A stretch of DNA of 64,000 bases from the NCBI GenBank assembly GCA_050289485.1, contig JBNKFV010000020.1, forward strand, positions 86,358 to 150,357. Reading direction: 5' to 3'. Shown here piece by piece: positions 25,626-35,296 of this stretch. Numbering within the stretch: the stretch's first letter is position 1; each line of letters opens with the position of its first letter. The notes under the pieces are model-generated. The model saw only the letters and a program-made list of their open reading frames with translations. It did no database searches and was not told the origin of the DNA. The translations under genes and the position numbers were made by a program. The DNA is from JBNKFV01 sp050289485 (GTDB lineage Bacteria > Pseudomonadota > Gammaproteobacteria > Pseudomonadales > Cellvibrionaceae).

Positions 25626-26060
25626 ATGAAATACCAATGCGCCCATTGCCAGGCAATCTTCGACGATGCCGATGCTCTGTGCGAAAACTGGGAAGACCCC
25701 AATCGTAATTTTATCTGCCCGCGCTGCAAAAATTACCTGCGCCGAGGCGAACCTGCCAAGCCTAACTGGCGGCAGCGAGTGGCCAATATTCGCGGCCGCC
25801 ATCTTTTGTGGGTGTTGGCTTTCGCCTTGGGTATGGTACTGCTAAGCCGGCGCAGTAGCCTGCCTTTTGCTTTTCCCTATATAGCCACCTTGCTGGCAGC
25901 ATTAGTGGTGATTATTCGCGGTTGGTTTACCGTTGACATTCCCAGCCCTACTGAAAAAGGCATGGTGGCAGAGCGTATTGCTGATACGGCGAGTTCTGCA
26001 CCAGAGCGGGGCAAAGTGGTACAATTATTTTCTGATAAGCCACCGAGGAATTTACATTGA
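25626..26060 (+). CDS. Zinc-ribbon membrane protein of unknown function
   Basis: A 144-residue protein with an N-terminal four-cysteine zinc ribbon (CAHC at 5-8, CPRC at 31-34), a basic linker, and two closely spaced hydrophobic segments (about 60-73 and 82-98), then a charged tail. It is probably an inner-membrane protein with the ribbon in the cytoplasm. It begins 16 bases after dcd and overlaps arfB, so the three may share a transcript. I do not recognise a named family. Confidence 0.65.
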   Translation: MKYQCAHCQAIFDDADALCENWEDPNRNFICPRCKNYLRRGEPAKPNWRQRVANIRGRHLLWVLAFALGMVLLSRRSSLPFAFPYIATLLAALVVIIRGWFTVDIPSPTEKGMVAERIADTASSAPERGKVVQLFSDKPPRNLH

Positions 26061-26476
26061 GCGGTAGTGATATCATTCCGGCTGGTCGTGTTAGTCCGGC
26101 AGAGTATTCGTTTACCGCCATTCGTGCTCAAGGGGCGGGCGGGCAGAACGTTAACAAAGTATCCAGCGCAGTACAGCTGCGATTTGATATCAACGCCAGC
26201 TCATTACCACTTGTGGTAAAAGAAAGGCTGCTTGCCTCGGGCGACCAGCGTATCAGTCGTGAAGGGGTGTTGGTTATCAAGGCACAAACGGCACGGACAC
26301 AACTGAAAAACAAAATAGATGCAGTGCAACGGTTGGAAGCCCTGGTGGCTGCTGCATCGAAACGGGTTGCGCCACGTATCGCCACCAAACCCACCAAAGC
26401 CGCAAAAAAACGCCGGGTAGATGCGAAAACCCGGCGCGGTGAGACTAAAGCTTTACGGGGGAAGGTAAAGCTATAG
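26057..26476 (+). CDS. arfB: Peptidyl-tRNA hydrolase / ribosome-rescue factor ArfB
   Basis: A 139-residue release-factor-like protein. The catalytic GGQ is at 28-30 (QGAGGQNVNKVSSAVQLRFD context), followed by the basic C-terminal tail (KAAKKRR, KTRR) that enters the mRNA channel of stalled ribosomes. It hydrolyses peptidyl-tRNA on non-stop complexes. The start is a TTG whose bases overlap the TGA stop of the preceding gene. Confidence 0.93.
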   Translation: MSGSDIIPAGRVSPAEYSFTAIRAQGAGGQNVNKVSSAVQLRFDINASSLPLVVKERLLASGDQRISREGVLVIKAQTARTQLKNKIDAVQRLEALVAAASKRVAPRIATKPTKAAKKRRVDAKTRRGETKALRGKVKL

Positions 26477-26485
26477 CGAGTGACT

Positions 26486-27259
26486 TTATTGCTCTACAAA
26501 CGCGCGCTCAATCACGTAATGGGCTTGGTTACCGTGGCGAGATTCCTTAAAGCCGCGAGCGTCCAGAATCGCACAGAAATCTTTCAACATGCTGGGGCTG
26601 CCACACAGCATAAAGCGGTCGTCTTCAACATTGGGGTTGGGTAAGCCAATGTCGCGGAAAAGGCGGCCCGTGACCATCAGGTCGGTAAGGCGGCCATTGT
26701 GTTTAAACGCTTCGCGGGTAACCGTGGGGTAGTAAATCAGTTTCTCGCGTACCAGATCCCCAAAAAACTCATTGTTTGGCAGTTCATTTTCGATGTAATC
26801 GCGGTAAGCGAGCTCCGATACATGGCGCACGCCATGGGTCAGAATGATTTTGTCGTACTGCTCGTAAATTTCCGGGTCTTTAATAATGCTCATAAATGGC
26901 GCCAGCCCCGTGCCCGTGCTAATCAGGTAAAGGTGCTTGCCACCCAGCAAATGGCCATTGACCAGCGTGCCGGTGGGTTTGGTGCTCAGCAGAACTTCAT
27001 CGCCCACCTGAACATTCTGCAGGCGTGATGTTAACGGGCCATCTGGCACCTTGATGCTGAAAAACTCAAGCTCTTCTTCGTAGTTGGCGCTGGCAATACT
27101 GTAGGCACGCATCAGCGGGCGACCTTCTACTTCAAGGCCTAGCATGACGAAATGACCATTTTCAAAGCGCAAAGACGTGCCGCGGCTGGTGCGGATAGAA
27201 AACAGCGTATCGTTCCAGTGGTGTACATGGGTGACTCGCTCTTTAACTAGGTTTGCCAT
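26486..27259 (-). CDS. fpr: Ferredoxin/flavodoxin-NADP+ reductase
   Basis: A 258-residue FAD enzyme that moves electrons between NADPH and ferredoxin or flavodoxin. FAD-binding RAYSIASAN is near residue 50, the NADP-binding ISTGTGLAPFMSII near 110, and the C-terminus ends HYVIERAFVEQ as in bacterial subclass I FPRs. The start at 27259 matches the family (MANLVKERVT); an open frame extends 69 codons upstream without similarity. Divergent from the LysR gene at 27374, the arrangement of fpr and finR in Pseudomonas, where FinR activates fpr under stress. Confidence 0.95.
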   Translation of the reverse strand: MANLVKERVTHVHHWNDTLFSIRTSRGTSLRFENGHFVMLGLEVEGRPLMRAYSIASANYEEELEFFSIKVPDGPLTSRLQNVQVGDEVLLSTKPTGTLVNGHLLGGKHLYLISTGTGLAPFMSIIKDPEIYEQYDKIILTHGVRHVSELAYRDYIENELPNNEFFGDLVREKLIYYPTVTREAFKHNGRLTDLMVTGRLFRDIGLPNPNVEDDRFMLCGSPSMLKDFCAILDARGFKESRHGNQAHYVIERAFVEQ

Positions 27260-27373
27260 GTGTCTTACATCCTCTGCGTAAAAATCGTCAGAGTGCACTT
27301 TACTTGCTCCCTTTAAATCGGTAAAACGGGTAAATGTGATTAACGTTATCGATTTATTGGATAAGGGGGCGCT

Positions 27374-28267
27374 GTGAGGTACAGTTTTCGGCAGTTGGAA
27401 GTGTTTCTGGCAGCTGCACACCATGAGAACATCACACGCGCGGCGGAGAGCCTGGCCATGTCGCAATCGGCCGCCAGCAGTGCGTTAAAAGAGTTGGAGT
27501 CTCAGTTTGACTTTCAGTTGTTTGACCGGGTGGGCAAACGCTTACAGCTCAATGACTTGGGGCGGTCGCTGCGGCCTAAGGTGGAATCGCTGATGGAGCA
27601 TGGTGAAGAGCTGGAGGCCTTGTTTCAGCAGCGGCGAACGCTGGGCGAGATTAAAGTGGGCGCCACTATGACTATTGGTAACTATATTGCAGTGGGCCTT
27701 GCCGCCGAGTTTATGGAGCAGCATCCGGAAACCCGCGTAGAACTGGTCGTAGTGAATATGTCGACAGTAGCCAAAAAAGTGCTCAACTTTGAGTTAGATG
27801 TGGGCCTGCTGGAAGGTGAAATACAACATCCAGACTTGGATATCTTACCGTGGCGGGAAGACGAGTTGGTGGTGTTTGCCCATCCAGACCACCCTTTGGC
27901 AAAAAAGACAGAGGTGTCAGAGCAGGATCTGATCGAGGCGCAATGGATTGTGCGCGAGCCGGGTTCTGCCATGCGCCAGGCGTTTGAGCGTAGTATGCAT
28001 GGCATCTTGCCGCAGCTGAATATTCGGTTGGAATTACAGCACATTGAGGCGATCAAGCGTGCGGTAGAGGCTCAGCTGGGCATTGGCTGTTTGTCTAACA
28101 TTTCCTTGGTTGAGGCCTTTGCCCGTGGGAGTCTGGTACCACTTAACGTGCCCCAGCGCGACTGGCGTCGGCAATTTCATGTGATATTACACAAGCAGAA
28201 GTATCGCAGTGCGGTGATTGAGCGCTGGCTAGCCCTTTGTCAAAAAACAGCCGGTCAAGTTGATTGA
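27374..28267 (+). CDS. finR: LysR-family regulator, FinR-like
   Basis: A 297-residue LysR regulator. Residues 4-63 hold the helix-turn-helix (SFRQLEVFLAAAHHENITRA then AESLAMSQSAASSALKELES). It starts GTG after an AAGGGGG site. The divergent position next to fpr, with a 114-base shared region, and the sequence style match FinR of Pseudomonas, which induces fpr in response to superoxide and osmotic stress. The gene name is transferred by context. Confidence 0.85.
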   Translation: MRYSFRQLEVFLAAAHHENITRAAESLAMSQSAASSALKELESQFDFQLFDRVGKRLQLNDLGRSLRPKVESLMEHGEELEALFQQRRTLGEIKVGATMTIGNYIAVGLAAEFMEQHPETRVELVVVNMSTVAKKVLNFELDVGLLEGEIQHPDLDILPWREDELVVFAHPDHPLAKKTEVSEQDLIEAQWIVREPGSAMRQAFERSMHGILPQLNIRLELQHIEAIKRAVEAQLGIGCLSNISLVEAFARGSLVPLNVPQRDWRRQFHVILHKQKYRSAVIERWLALCQKTAGQVD

Positions 28268-28348
28268 CTGACGTGTTGATAGAGTTGAGTTTTGGTCGCT
28301 GGCTGGTAGCATGCGCGCCTCCTTTCCGTTGAATTTTGTGTAAACCCT

Positions 28349-29536
28349 ATGAGTGAATTACCCGCAAACGTTGATGTGGTTGTGATAGGTGCTGGTGCCG
28401 CCGGTTTAATGTGCGCACTGACTGCCGGTGGTCGCGGTCGGTCGGTACTGGTTATTGATCACGCGAACAAGGTGGGTAAAAAAATTCTTATGTCGGGAGG
28501 CGGGCGTTGCAACTTTACCAATCTCTATTGTGCGCCGGATAACTTTCTCTCTGGCAACCCACATTTTTGTAAATCAGCGTTATCACGTTTCACACAATGG
28601 GATTTTCTTGGATTGGTAAACAAGCATCATATTGCTCACCACGAAAAAACACTGGGGCAACTTTTTTGCGATAACAAAGCCCATGAAATTGTCGATATGC
28701 TGGTAAAAGAATGCCAGCAAGCGGGGGTGAGAATTCAAACCCGTTGCTCCATCAATAGCATTGAACATGATCAGGTATTTAGCGTGAATACCGCAATGGG
28801 CACGGTAAAAGCGCAATCGTTGGTGGTTGCCACCGGAGGTTTATCCATACCCTCCATGGGCGCTACCGGCTTTGGGTATCAAGTGGCAGAGCAGTTTGGT
28901 TTGCGTGTATTAGCACGTACTGCTGGTCTCGTGCCTTTTACGCTGAGCCAACACGATCTTGCTATGCTCTCGCCATTAACGGGCAGTTCGTTGCCTGTTG
29001 CCCTAACGTGCGGTGATACCACGTTTCGTGAAAGCCTGCTGTTTACGCATAAAGGCTTAAGTGGGCCGGCGATTTTACAGATTTCTTCCTATTGGCAACC
29101 CGGTGATAGTGTAACCATTGATTTATTGCCAAACATAAGGTTGAGCGAGTGGATAACCGAGCGGCGGGAGCAGCACCCGAATCAATTGCTATCAACAGCG
29201 CTGGCGCAGCATATGACCAAAAACATGGCGCAGTTATTTGTCAGCCTCTGGTGTGAAAATAAATCCTTGGCTCAGTACAGTAACAACGCATTGGCGGCAT
29301 TGGATCAAGCGTTTCACCATTGGCGCATTATACCGTCAGGCACAGAAGGTTATCGAACAGCTGAAGTTACTCTGGGTGGCGTTAGCACCGATGAGCTTTC
29401 TTCCAAAACTATGGAGGCTAAAAAGCAGCCGGGCCTGTTTTTTGTGGGTGAGGTAGTGGATGTGACTGGCCATTTGGGTGGTTTTAATTTTCAGTGGGCG
29501 TGGGCCTCAGGTCATGCAGCCGGGTTGTTTGTGTAG
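28349..29536 (+). CDS. HI0933/BaiN-family flavoprotein
   Basis: A 395-residue NAD(P)/FAD-dependent oxidoreductase. The dinucleotide motif VVIGAGAAGLMCALTAGGRG is at about 11-30, the FAD signature KILMSGGGRCNFTN near residue 45, and the late GEVVDVTGHLGGFNFQWAWA binds FAD near residue 370. The natural substrate is unclear in most bacteria. A diverged extra copy of its last 36 codons occurs at 50726-50842 in the same orientation. Confidence 0.92.
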   Translation: MSELPANVDVVVIGAGAAGLMCALTAGGRGRSVLVIDHANKVGKKILMSGGGRCNFTNLYCAPDNFLSGNPHFCKSALSRFTQWDFLGLVNKHHIAHHEKTLGQLFCDNKAHEIVDMLVKECQQAGVRIQTRCSINSIEHDQVFSVNTAMGTVKAQSLVVATGGLSIPSMGATGFGYQVAEQFGLRVLARTAGLVPFTLSQHDLAMLSPLTGSSLPVALTCGDTTFRESLLFTHKGLSGPAILQISSYWQPGDSVTIDLLPNIRLSEWITERREQHPNQLLSTALAQHMTKNMAQLFVSLWCENKSLAQYSNNALAALDQAFHHWRIIPSGTEGYRTAEVTLGGVSTDELSSKTMEAKKQPGLFFVGEVVDVTGHLGGFNFQWAWASGHAAGLFV

Positions 29537-29835
29537 CTGTTAGTGTATTCTCGAGCTATTTCTTGCCCGCCGAGGCGAATTTGTCGCGGGTAGGGTACGT
29601 TCAGCCGGGGATTGGCTCTGGAGCAGTGATCGCGCAACAGCGAGAGAATCTGAGGTTCCGCAAGGTTAAAAAAATCGTGTACGGCTGGTTACCCCGCAAG
29701 TGCTACCCAGTAAGCAGCAGTGAGTGAAGGCTTATGTTCGAAAAGACAGCGAGTCAGCTGGTTGATGTTGCTTGATCATTTGCTGAATTAAACCTAGGCT
29801 AAAATGAACATGTTGACCTTTTGAAGGGGGCATGT
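29537..29835. other. Intergenic region before the decarboxylase gene
   Basis: About 300 bases without a convincing gene. Minus-strand frames exist but are broken and show no domain. The AAGGGGG ribosome site of the decarboxylase lies at 29824-29830. I see no clear terminator. Confidence 0.35.
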
Positions 29836-31743
29836 ATGGAGCCTGTCTGTTGTCATGTGGCCGTTGTGGGTAGTACTCCCTCAGTTGCTGAGCACTGGTG
29901 CGAAATCTTAAATACGTGCGTACGCAATAACGCCGCAGATCACTCTGCCCCTTTTACGATAATTTTTGTGGCTTGCGGTGCGGTGCAAGCTGCCTTGCAG
30001 TTGGCCCGTGATGATGTTGAGTTGCAGAGTGTTATTATCACTGCGGGTGACGATAATAATGCCGCACAATGGGCGTGCGATATAAAAGCCATTCGTTCGG
30101 AGCTTAGCTTCTTTTTGCTCAGCACCACTGAGGGTATACCATTAGTGGCCCCTTTTGCAGGCAAATTTAGTCCACAAGATGCTAACGCGATAGGCGTCTT
30201 TAATGCCGTTCAACGTGAGTTGCAAGTGCAGGCTCAAACCCCCTTTGCAGATGCGTTGCGTGACTATATATACAGCGCGAAAGATTCCTGGCATACCCCC
30301 GGCCACAGCAATGGCGACAGCCTTCGCAATAGCCCATGGGTGGGTGATTTTTACCACATGTTGGGTGGAAATATCTTCAATGCAGATTTGTCGGTGTCGG
30401 TGCAAATGCTGGATTCACTGCAAGATCCTCACAGTGTTATTCGGCAGGCACAAGCATTAGCTGCGCAAACGTTTGGTAGTCAGCAAACGTTCTTTATTAC
30501 TAACGGTACCTCTACGGCGAACAAAATTATCGTTCAATATTTACTGGGTGGCGGCGGCAAAATATTACTCGACCGAGGTAGTCATAAGTCGTTGCATCAT
30601 GCCGTGATCATGTTTGGTCTTAACGCGGTTTATTTAAATCCATCGGTACAAGCGGAATATGGCTTATATGGGCCGGTTAGCAAGCAAACCATTTATGCCG
30701 CTATTGAGGCTAATCCGGATGCATCATTGCTGGCATTAACCTGTTGTACCTATGATGGTTTGTACTACGACCTGCAACCCATCATTCAGCGGGCGCATGC
30801 TAAAGGTATTAAAGTGCTGATCGACGAAGCTTGGTATGCTCATGGCTATTTTCATCCCGCATTGCGACCCACGGCTTTGGAGTGCGGTGCAGATTATGTA
30901 ACACAAAGCACTCATAAAATGCTGTCGGCATTTTCACAGTCGAGCATGTTGCATTGTAATGACCCTGATCTGAATACGGATCGGTTGCGCGAAAGCATTA
31001 ATATGCACACATCAACCAGCCCTCAATATGCCATGATCGCTTGCCTCGATGTGGCACGGAAGCAGGTGCGGATGGAGGGCTATAAAAAAATATCACAGTG
31101 TCTGGATATTTCCCGGTACCTGCGTCAAGCAATTAACTGCATGGGCGTTTTTCGTGTGTTAACGCTAAACGATATGCTGGCAGATGATATGCGTAAAGAT
31201 GGCATTCGGTTAGACCCTACTAAGCTTACGGTAGATATCTCAGCATCGGGTTATTCCGGTGAACAGTTACAAGGTTTGTTGTTTCAACACTATGGTATTC
31301 AAGTAGAAAAAAACACTAACCGCACAATTTCCATTCTTGTTGCATTAGGTGCAACCGTGCCTAAAATGCAGCGGCTGATTGATGCATTAGAAAAAATTAC
31401 GCAAACAGTAGCAGCTCCCCAACTTCACCGTATGGCGCCGTTACCGTTGAGCAGTGAGATAATCTGCTTGCCTCACGCCGCCTATTTTGGCCGTACAGAA
31501 GAGCTGGTATTGGCGACCGATAAACGCCAGATTAACCTGGATATGGTAGGGCGGGTGAGCGCCAATATGGTCGTACCTTATCCACCGGGCATTCCGTTGC
31601 TGGTGCCTGGGCAGGTGATTAACCTGGAGATTGCCGAGTACCTTTTGCAGTTAACTCAGTGTGCAGAACATTCAGAAATTCACGGCACATTATCTCGCGA
31701 CGGTAATTTGTATCTTCGCGTGTGTCTTGATTTATCCCATTAA
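29836..31743 (+). CDS. Orn/Lys/Arg decarboxylase family protein
   Basis: A 635-residue PLP-dependent basic amino acid decarboxylase. WHTPGHSNGDSLRNSPWVGD (about residue 155) opens the major domain; FITNGTSTANKIIVQYLL, DRGSHKSLHHAV and the PLP lysine in STHKMLSAFSQ (about residue 357) follow. It would make a polyamine or cadaverine/agmatine. It is about 100 residues shorter than E. coli enzymes (about 715-755), and its N-terminal wing domain is divergent. Start set at ATG 29836 because of the AAGGGGG site. An amino acid symporter gene follows after 40 bases. Confidence 0.85.
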   Translation: MEPVCCHVAVVGSTPSVAEHWCEILNTCVRNNAADHSAPFTIIFVACGAVQAALQLARDDVELQSVIITAGDDNNAAQWACDIKAIRSELSFFLLSTTEGIPLVAPFAGKFSPQDANAIGVFNAVQRELQVQAQTPFADALRDYIYSAKDSWHTPGHSNGDSLRNSPWVGDFYHMLGGNIFNADLSVSVQMLDSLQDPHSVIRQAQALAAQTFGSQQTFFITNGTSTANKIIVQYLLGGGGKILLDRGSHKSLHHAVIMFGLNAVYLNPSVQAEYGLYGPVSKQTIYAAIEANPDASLLALTCCTYDGLYYDLQPIIQRAHAKGIKVLIDEAWYAHGYFHPALRPTALECGADYVTQSTHKMLSAFSQSSMLHCNDPDLNTDRLRESINMHTSTSPQYAMIACLDVARKQVRMEGYKKISQCLDISRYLRQAINCMGVFRVLTLNDMLADDMRKDGIRLDPTKLTVDISASGYSGEQLQGLLFQHYGIQVEKNTNRTISILVALGATVPKMQRLIDALEKITQTVAAPQLHRMAPLPLSSEIICLPHAAYFGRTEELVLATDKRQINLDMVGRVSANMVVPYPPGIPLLVPGQVINLEIAEYLLQLTQCAEHSEIHGTLSRDGNLYLRVCLDLSH

Positions 31744-31783
31744 TCCTAAACAAACTGATGGCAAAAACTGTTAGCATTGTGTG

Positions 31784-33157
31784 ATGGAATTTATAACCAC
31801 AATCGAACAGGCGCTGGCGGTTTTAGCTGGTATGTTATGGGGACCACCGCTGGTAACATTGCTGGTAGGTGGCGGTGTCTTTTTTCTCTGTTATTCGCGG
31901 TTTTTGCCCTACCGGCATCTAGGGGAGAGCGTGCGGCTTTTGTTGCGGCGCGCCGATAGCAATGATCCGGGGCAACTGAGTCACTTCCAGGCATTGAGCA
32001 CTGCCCTGTCGGGCACGCTGGGCATGGGCAACGTCTCGGGCGTGGCGATTGCTATCGCAGTCGGCGGGCCCGGCGCTATATTCTGGATGTGGGTTAGCGC
32101 CTGCCTGGGCATCGCCACTAAATTCTATACCTGCTCTCTGGCGGTGATGTATCGCGGTCAGGACAGCGAAGGCCAGTGGCAAGGCGGGCCTATGTATGTC
32201 ATTCGCGAAGCCATGGGGCCGCGCTGGCGGCCGCTGGCATATTTCTTTGCCGTGGCGGGCCTGCTGGGTACGATGCCCATTTTCCAAATCAACCAACTGG
32301 TGCAGGTGCTGCGTGAGAGTATTGCCATACCCACCGGGTTTATCAACGCAAACCAACATTTGCAGTTTGATCTTACGGTCGGCTGCATCCTCGCCGCCTT
32401 CGTATTGCTAGTCGCTTCAGGCCAACTAGCCCGACTGGGACGCGTTACCAGCTGGTTGGTACCCAGCATGGTACTGGGTTATTTACTGCTAACCAGCAGT
32501 GTATTAATCAACCACTGGCAACAAATTCCTGCTGCGTTTACTCTGATACTAACAGATGCATTCAGTGGCAAAGCTGCTGCTGGCGGGGTACTGGGAGCCG
32601 TTATTGTTACCGGTATTCAGCGCGCAGCCTTTTCCAATGAAGCGGGTATCGGTACTGAAGCTATGGCGCACGGTGCGGCTCGCACCAGAGAGCCGATCAG
32701 GGAAGGATTGGTCGCTATGTTGGGCCCGGTTATTGACACTCTGGTTGTCTGCACGTGTACCGCGTTAGTCATTCTGATTAGCGGCGTCTGGCAACAAGGT
32801 GATCACAATGGTGTTACGCTGGCTGCGCAGGCGTTTGAACAGCTTTTTCCTGTCGGCGGCGCCATCATTCTTGCGGTAGTGGTGAGTCTGCTCAGCCTGA
32901 GTACCGTTTTGACTTTCTGGTATTACGGCAGTAAATGTCTGGGCTTTTTAATTGGCGCCCGCTTTCAGCATTATTATATTTGGTTTTATCTTTTACTGGT
33001 GGTGGCGGGGGCTGTGGCGTCATTAAAACTGGTAGTCAATCTGATTGACGCCATGTATGCGCTAATGGCCATTCCCACCATGACGGCGGCATTGTTGCTG
33101 GCACCAAAGGTCAATGTTGCGGCGAGGCGGTATTTTTCTACCAATAAACACGGCTAA
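31784..33157 (+). CDS. Alanine/glycine:cation symporter (AGCS family)
   Basis: A membrane protein of about 457 residues with around ten segments. AGCS signatures are GTLGMGNVSGVAIAIAVGGP near residue 70, WMWVSACLGIATKFYTCSLA near 105 and QRAAFSNEAGIGTEAMAHGA near 285. It imports alanine or glycine with Na+. A GTG at 31781 directly before the ATG is an alternative start. It follows the decarboxylase and may supply or export related amino acids; the pairing is inference. Confidence 0.92.
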   Translation: MEFITTIEQALAVLAGMLWGPPLVTLLVGGGVFFLCYSRFLPYRHLGESVRLLLRRADSNDPGQLSHFQALSTALSGTLGMGNVSGVAIAIAVGGPGAIFWMWVSACLGIATKFYTCSLAVMYRGQDSEGQWQGGPMYVIREAMGPRWRPLAYFFAVAGLLGTMPIFQINQLVQVLRESIAIPTGFINANQHLQFDLTVGCILAAFVLLVASGQLARLGRVTSWLVPSMVLGYLLLTSSVLINHWQQIPAAFTLILTDAFSGKAAAGGVLGAVIVTGIQRAAFSNEAGIGTEAMAHGAARTREPIREGLVAMLGPVIDTLVVCTCTALVILISGVWQQGDHNGVTLAAQAFEQLFPVGGAIILAVVVSLLSLSTVLTFWYYGSKCLGFLIGARFQHYYIWFYLLLVVAGAVASLKLVVNLIDAMYALMAIPTMTAALLLAPKVNVAARRYFSTNKHG

Positions 33158-33174
33158 GTTATTTAAACTTCTAA

Positions 33175-33203
33175 TTAGTGGGCATTGGCGCACCGCCCAC
33201 TAA
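33175..33203. terminator. Perfect 9-bp stem-loop between convergent genes
   Basis: TTAGTGGGC (33175-33183) pairs perfectly with GCCCACTAA (33195-33203) across an 11-base loop. It is placed 18 bases after the AGCS stop and between that gene and leuA, which converge. There is no T-tract, so it may stabilise 3' ends rather than act as a classical terminator. Confidence 0.5.
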
Positions 33204-33319
33204 CAGACCATCCACACTATCGCCAAAAACGGCATGAGAAAGTTAACCTTGGGTATAAACGGCAGTAACAATAGCCTCAAAGATATTGTCACGCCACCGT
33301 TTATGAAATAACAGCGTTG

Positions 33320-34981
33320 TTACTGCGCGCGATTTACGCCATTGATTAAGGCTTTAATGGCGGCTGCCACAATGTTTTTGTCTTTCGCTACCCCAAATAC
33401 CGGTTTGCCATTGTTCACTTTGACTTCTACGTAAGAGACTGCGGCTACGTCTGATCCTTCTCCAATGGCATGCTCGGTGTAATCAATCACGATTACTGGT
33501 GTATCAGTAAGATGACTTAACGCATTGGCTGCTGCATCAATGGGGCCGTTGCCGGTGCCCACCACGGTAATCACCTGCTCGCGATATTGCACCTCTATGT
33601 TGATGTCAACTTTATGCTCGCTATCGTCGTAGTTTTGCAGGGTAAAGTTTTTGTAGCTGTAGGGCGTACTCACCGCAAAATATTCCTGCTCAAACAGCTG
33701 CGCGATATCGCTGCTTTTAACTTCTTTGCCGGTTGTGTCACTGACTTTTTGTACCACGGCGCTGAACTCGATTTGCAGTTTGCGTGGTAAGTGCAGGCCG
33801 GCATCTTGCTGCAATAAGAAACTGATACCCCCTTTGCCAGATTGGGCATTTACTCGCACCACGGCATCGTAACTGCGGTTGAGGTCTGCTGGGTCGATAG
33901 GCAAGTAGGGCACTTCCCACTGGCTGCCTTTTTCTTGCACGGCAAAGCCTTTTTTAATGGCATCTTGGTGTGAACCCGAGAACGCAGTAAACACCAATTC
34001 ACCGGCATAGGGGTGGCGTGGGTGCACTGGTAATTGGGTGCATTCTTCGACCAGTTTGCGCACCTGGTCGATGTTTGAAAAATCCAGCCCAGGGTGTACC
34101 CCCTGCGAATACAGGTTCAATGCTAAAGTGACCAAGTCTACATTGCCGGTGCGCTCACCGTTGCCAAATAAGCAACCTTCTACACGGTCTGCGCCTGCCA
34201 TTACTGCCAACTCTGCGGCGGCAACCGCAGTGCCGCGGTCGTTGTGAGGATGCACGCTGATAATGACCGAATCGCGTTGATTGATATTGCGGTGTATCCA
34301 TTCAATTTGATCGGCATAGGTATTGGGTGTGTTCATTTCCACCGTGGCCGGTAAGTTCAAGATCATTTTTTTCTCTGGCGTAGGTTGCCAGATGGCAATC
34401 ACCTCATCGCACACTTCTTTGACAAAATCGATTTCGGTGCTCGAGAATACCTCTGGTGAATACTGAAAAGTCCAGTCTATTTCCGGTGCTTTTTGGGTTA
34501 AGTCTTTGCACCACTGTGTACCTTGCAGGGCTACTGCTTTAACGCCCGCTTTGTCGGTTTTGTACACGATTTTTCTAAAGGCTGGTGCCAGCGGGTTGTA
34601 CATATGCAAGATGGCTTGTTTAGCACCGCGTAAACTCTCTACGGTTTTTTCGATTAGGTCGAAGCGGGCTTGTACCAATACTTCGATGGTGACATCGTCG
34701 GGAATATGGTTACCCTCAATCAGTAAACGGGTGAACTGGTAGTCGATATCGCTGGCGGACGGGAAGCCGATTTCGATTTCTTTAAAGCCAATGGCGACCA
34801 GTTCTTTGAAAAGTCTCAACTTGGTTTCAACCGACATGGGGTCGATCAGTGCTTGGTTACCATCGCGCAGGTCGGTGCTCATCCAAATAGGTGGCTTGGC
34901 GATATGCTTATTGGGCCACTGGCGGTCGGGCAATTGCACGGCGACAAAGCGCTGATATTTCGTGGCGGGGTTGGTAACCAT
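33320..34981 (-). CDS. leuA: 2-isopropylmalate synthase
   Basis: A 553-residue DRE-TIM enzyme that condenses acetyl-CoA with 2-oxoisovalerate, the first committed step to leucine. STDLRDGNQALIDPM near residue 35 holds the metal-binding Asp, SVHPHNDRGTAVAAAE near 240 the HxH pair, and the C-terminal LeuA regulatory domain ends in VNNGKPVFGVAKDKN. This is the longer LeuA class with the KHIAKPPIWMSTDLRDGNQA start. The start at 34981 is chosen because the family begins around KYQRF and a GGAG site precedes it. The rest of the leu genes (leuC, leuD) lie 28 kb away. Confidence 0.96.
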   Translation of the reverse strand: MVTNPATKYQRFVAVQLPDRQWPNKHIAKPPIWMSTDLRDGNQALIDPMSVETKLRLFKELVAIGFKEIEIGFPSASDIDYQFTRLLIEGNHIPDDVTIEVLVQARFDLIEKTVESLRGAKQAILHMYNPLAPAFRKIVYKTDKAGVKAVALQGTQWCKDLTQKAPEIDWTFQYSPEVFSSTEIDFVKEVCDEVIAIWQPTPEKKMILNLPATVEMNTPNTYADQIEWIHRNINQRDSVIISVHPHNDRGTAVAAAELAVMAGADRVEGCLFGNGERTGNVDLVTLALNLYSQGVHPGLDFSNIDQVRKLVEECTQLPVHPRHPYAGELVFTAFSGSHQDAIKKGFAVQEKGSQWEVPYLPIDPADLNRSYDAVVRVNAQSGKGGISFLLQQDAGLHLPRKLQIEFSAVVQKVSDTTGKEVKSSDIAQLFEQEYFAVSTPYSYKNFTLQNYDDSEHKVDINIEVQYREQVITVVGTGNGPIDAAANALSHLTDTPVIVIDYTEHAIGEGSDVAAVSYVEVKVNNGKPVFGVAKDKNIVAAAIKALINGVNRAQ

Positions 34982-35296
34982 GATGAGCTCCGTTTGAGTA
35001 TGGGCAAAAACTGTTCTTAGCAACGATAACCGTGGGTGAATGCATAGGCTTGGCCTGGTTGGGCTTTGCCGGTTTGTCTGGCGCGGTAACGCCATTTTTC
35101 GCTGTGCACTGGCTTGTGGCCTGGCACCCTGCCTGCTGCTACCGTGAGTTGGCTCAGCAATGTGGTTATCAATGAGGGCTATTATAGGGAGATTGATTTG
35201 GCAGTTTATTGCAAAAATTGCTCTTGTTTTTAATGGTTGGCAACTTTATGCTCTATTCTTTCCTTTTGTTGGAACGTTATAGCTGGGAAGGTTGTT
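34982..35296. promoter_or_regulatory. Divergent region between leuA and Lrp-type gene
   Basis: A 315-base region with the promoters of leuA (minus) and the Lrp-type gene (plus). On the minus strand a TATAAT hexamer lies at 35181-35186, a likely -10 for leuA about 200 bases before its start; no good -35 is at standard spacing. I found no leucine-rich leader peptide or T-box. Confidence 0.4.

Noticed and set aside
27260..27466. 69-codon N-terminal extension of fpr
   Set aside because: Not conserved in the family and would overlap the finR start; MANLVKERVT at 27259 is the usual beginning.
33210..33300. Minus-strand GTG frame of 29 codons encoding a hydrophobic peptide
   Set aside because: No ribosome site, located downstream of leuA where a leader peptide would make no sense, and short enough to occur by chance.
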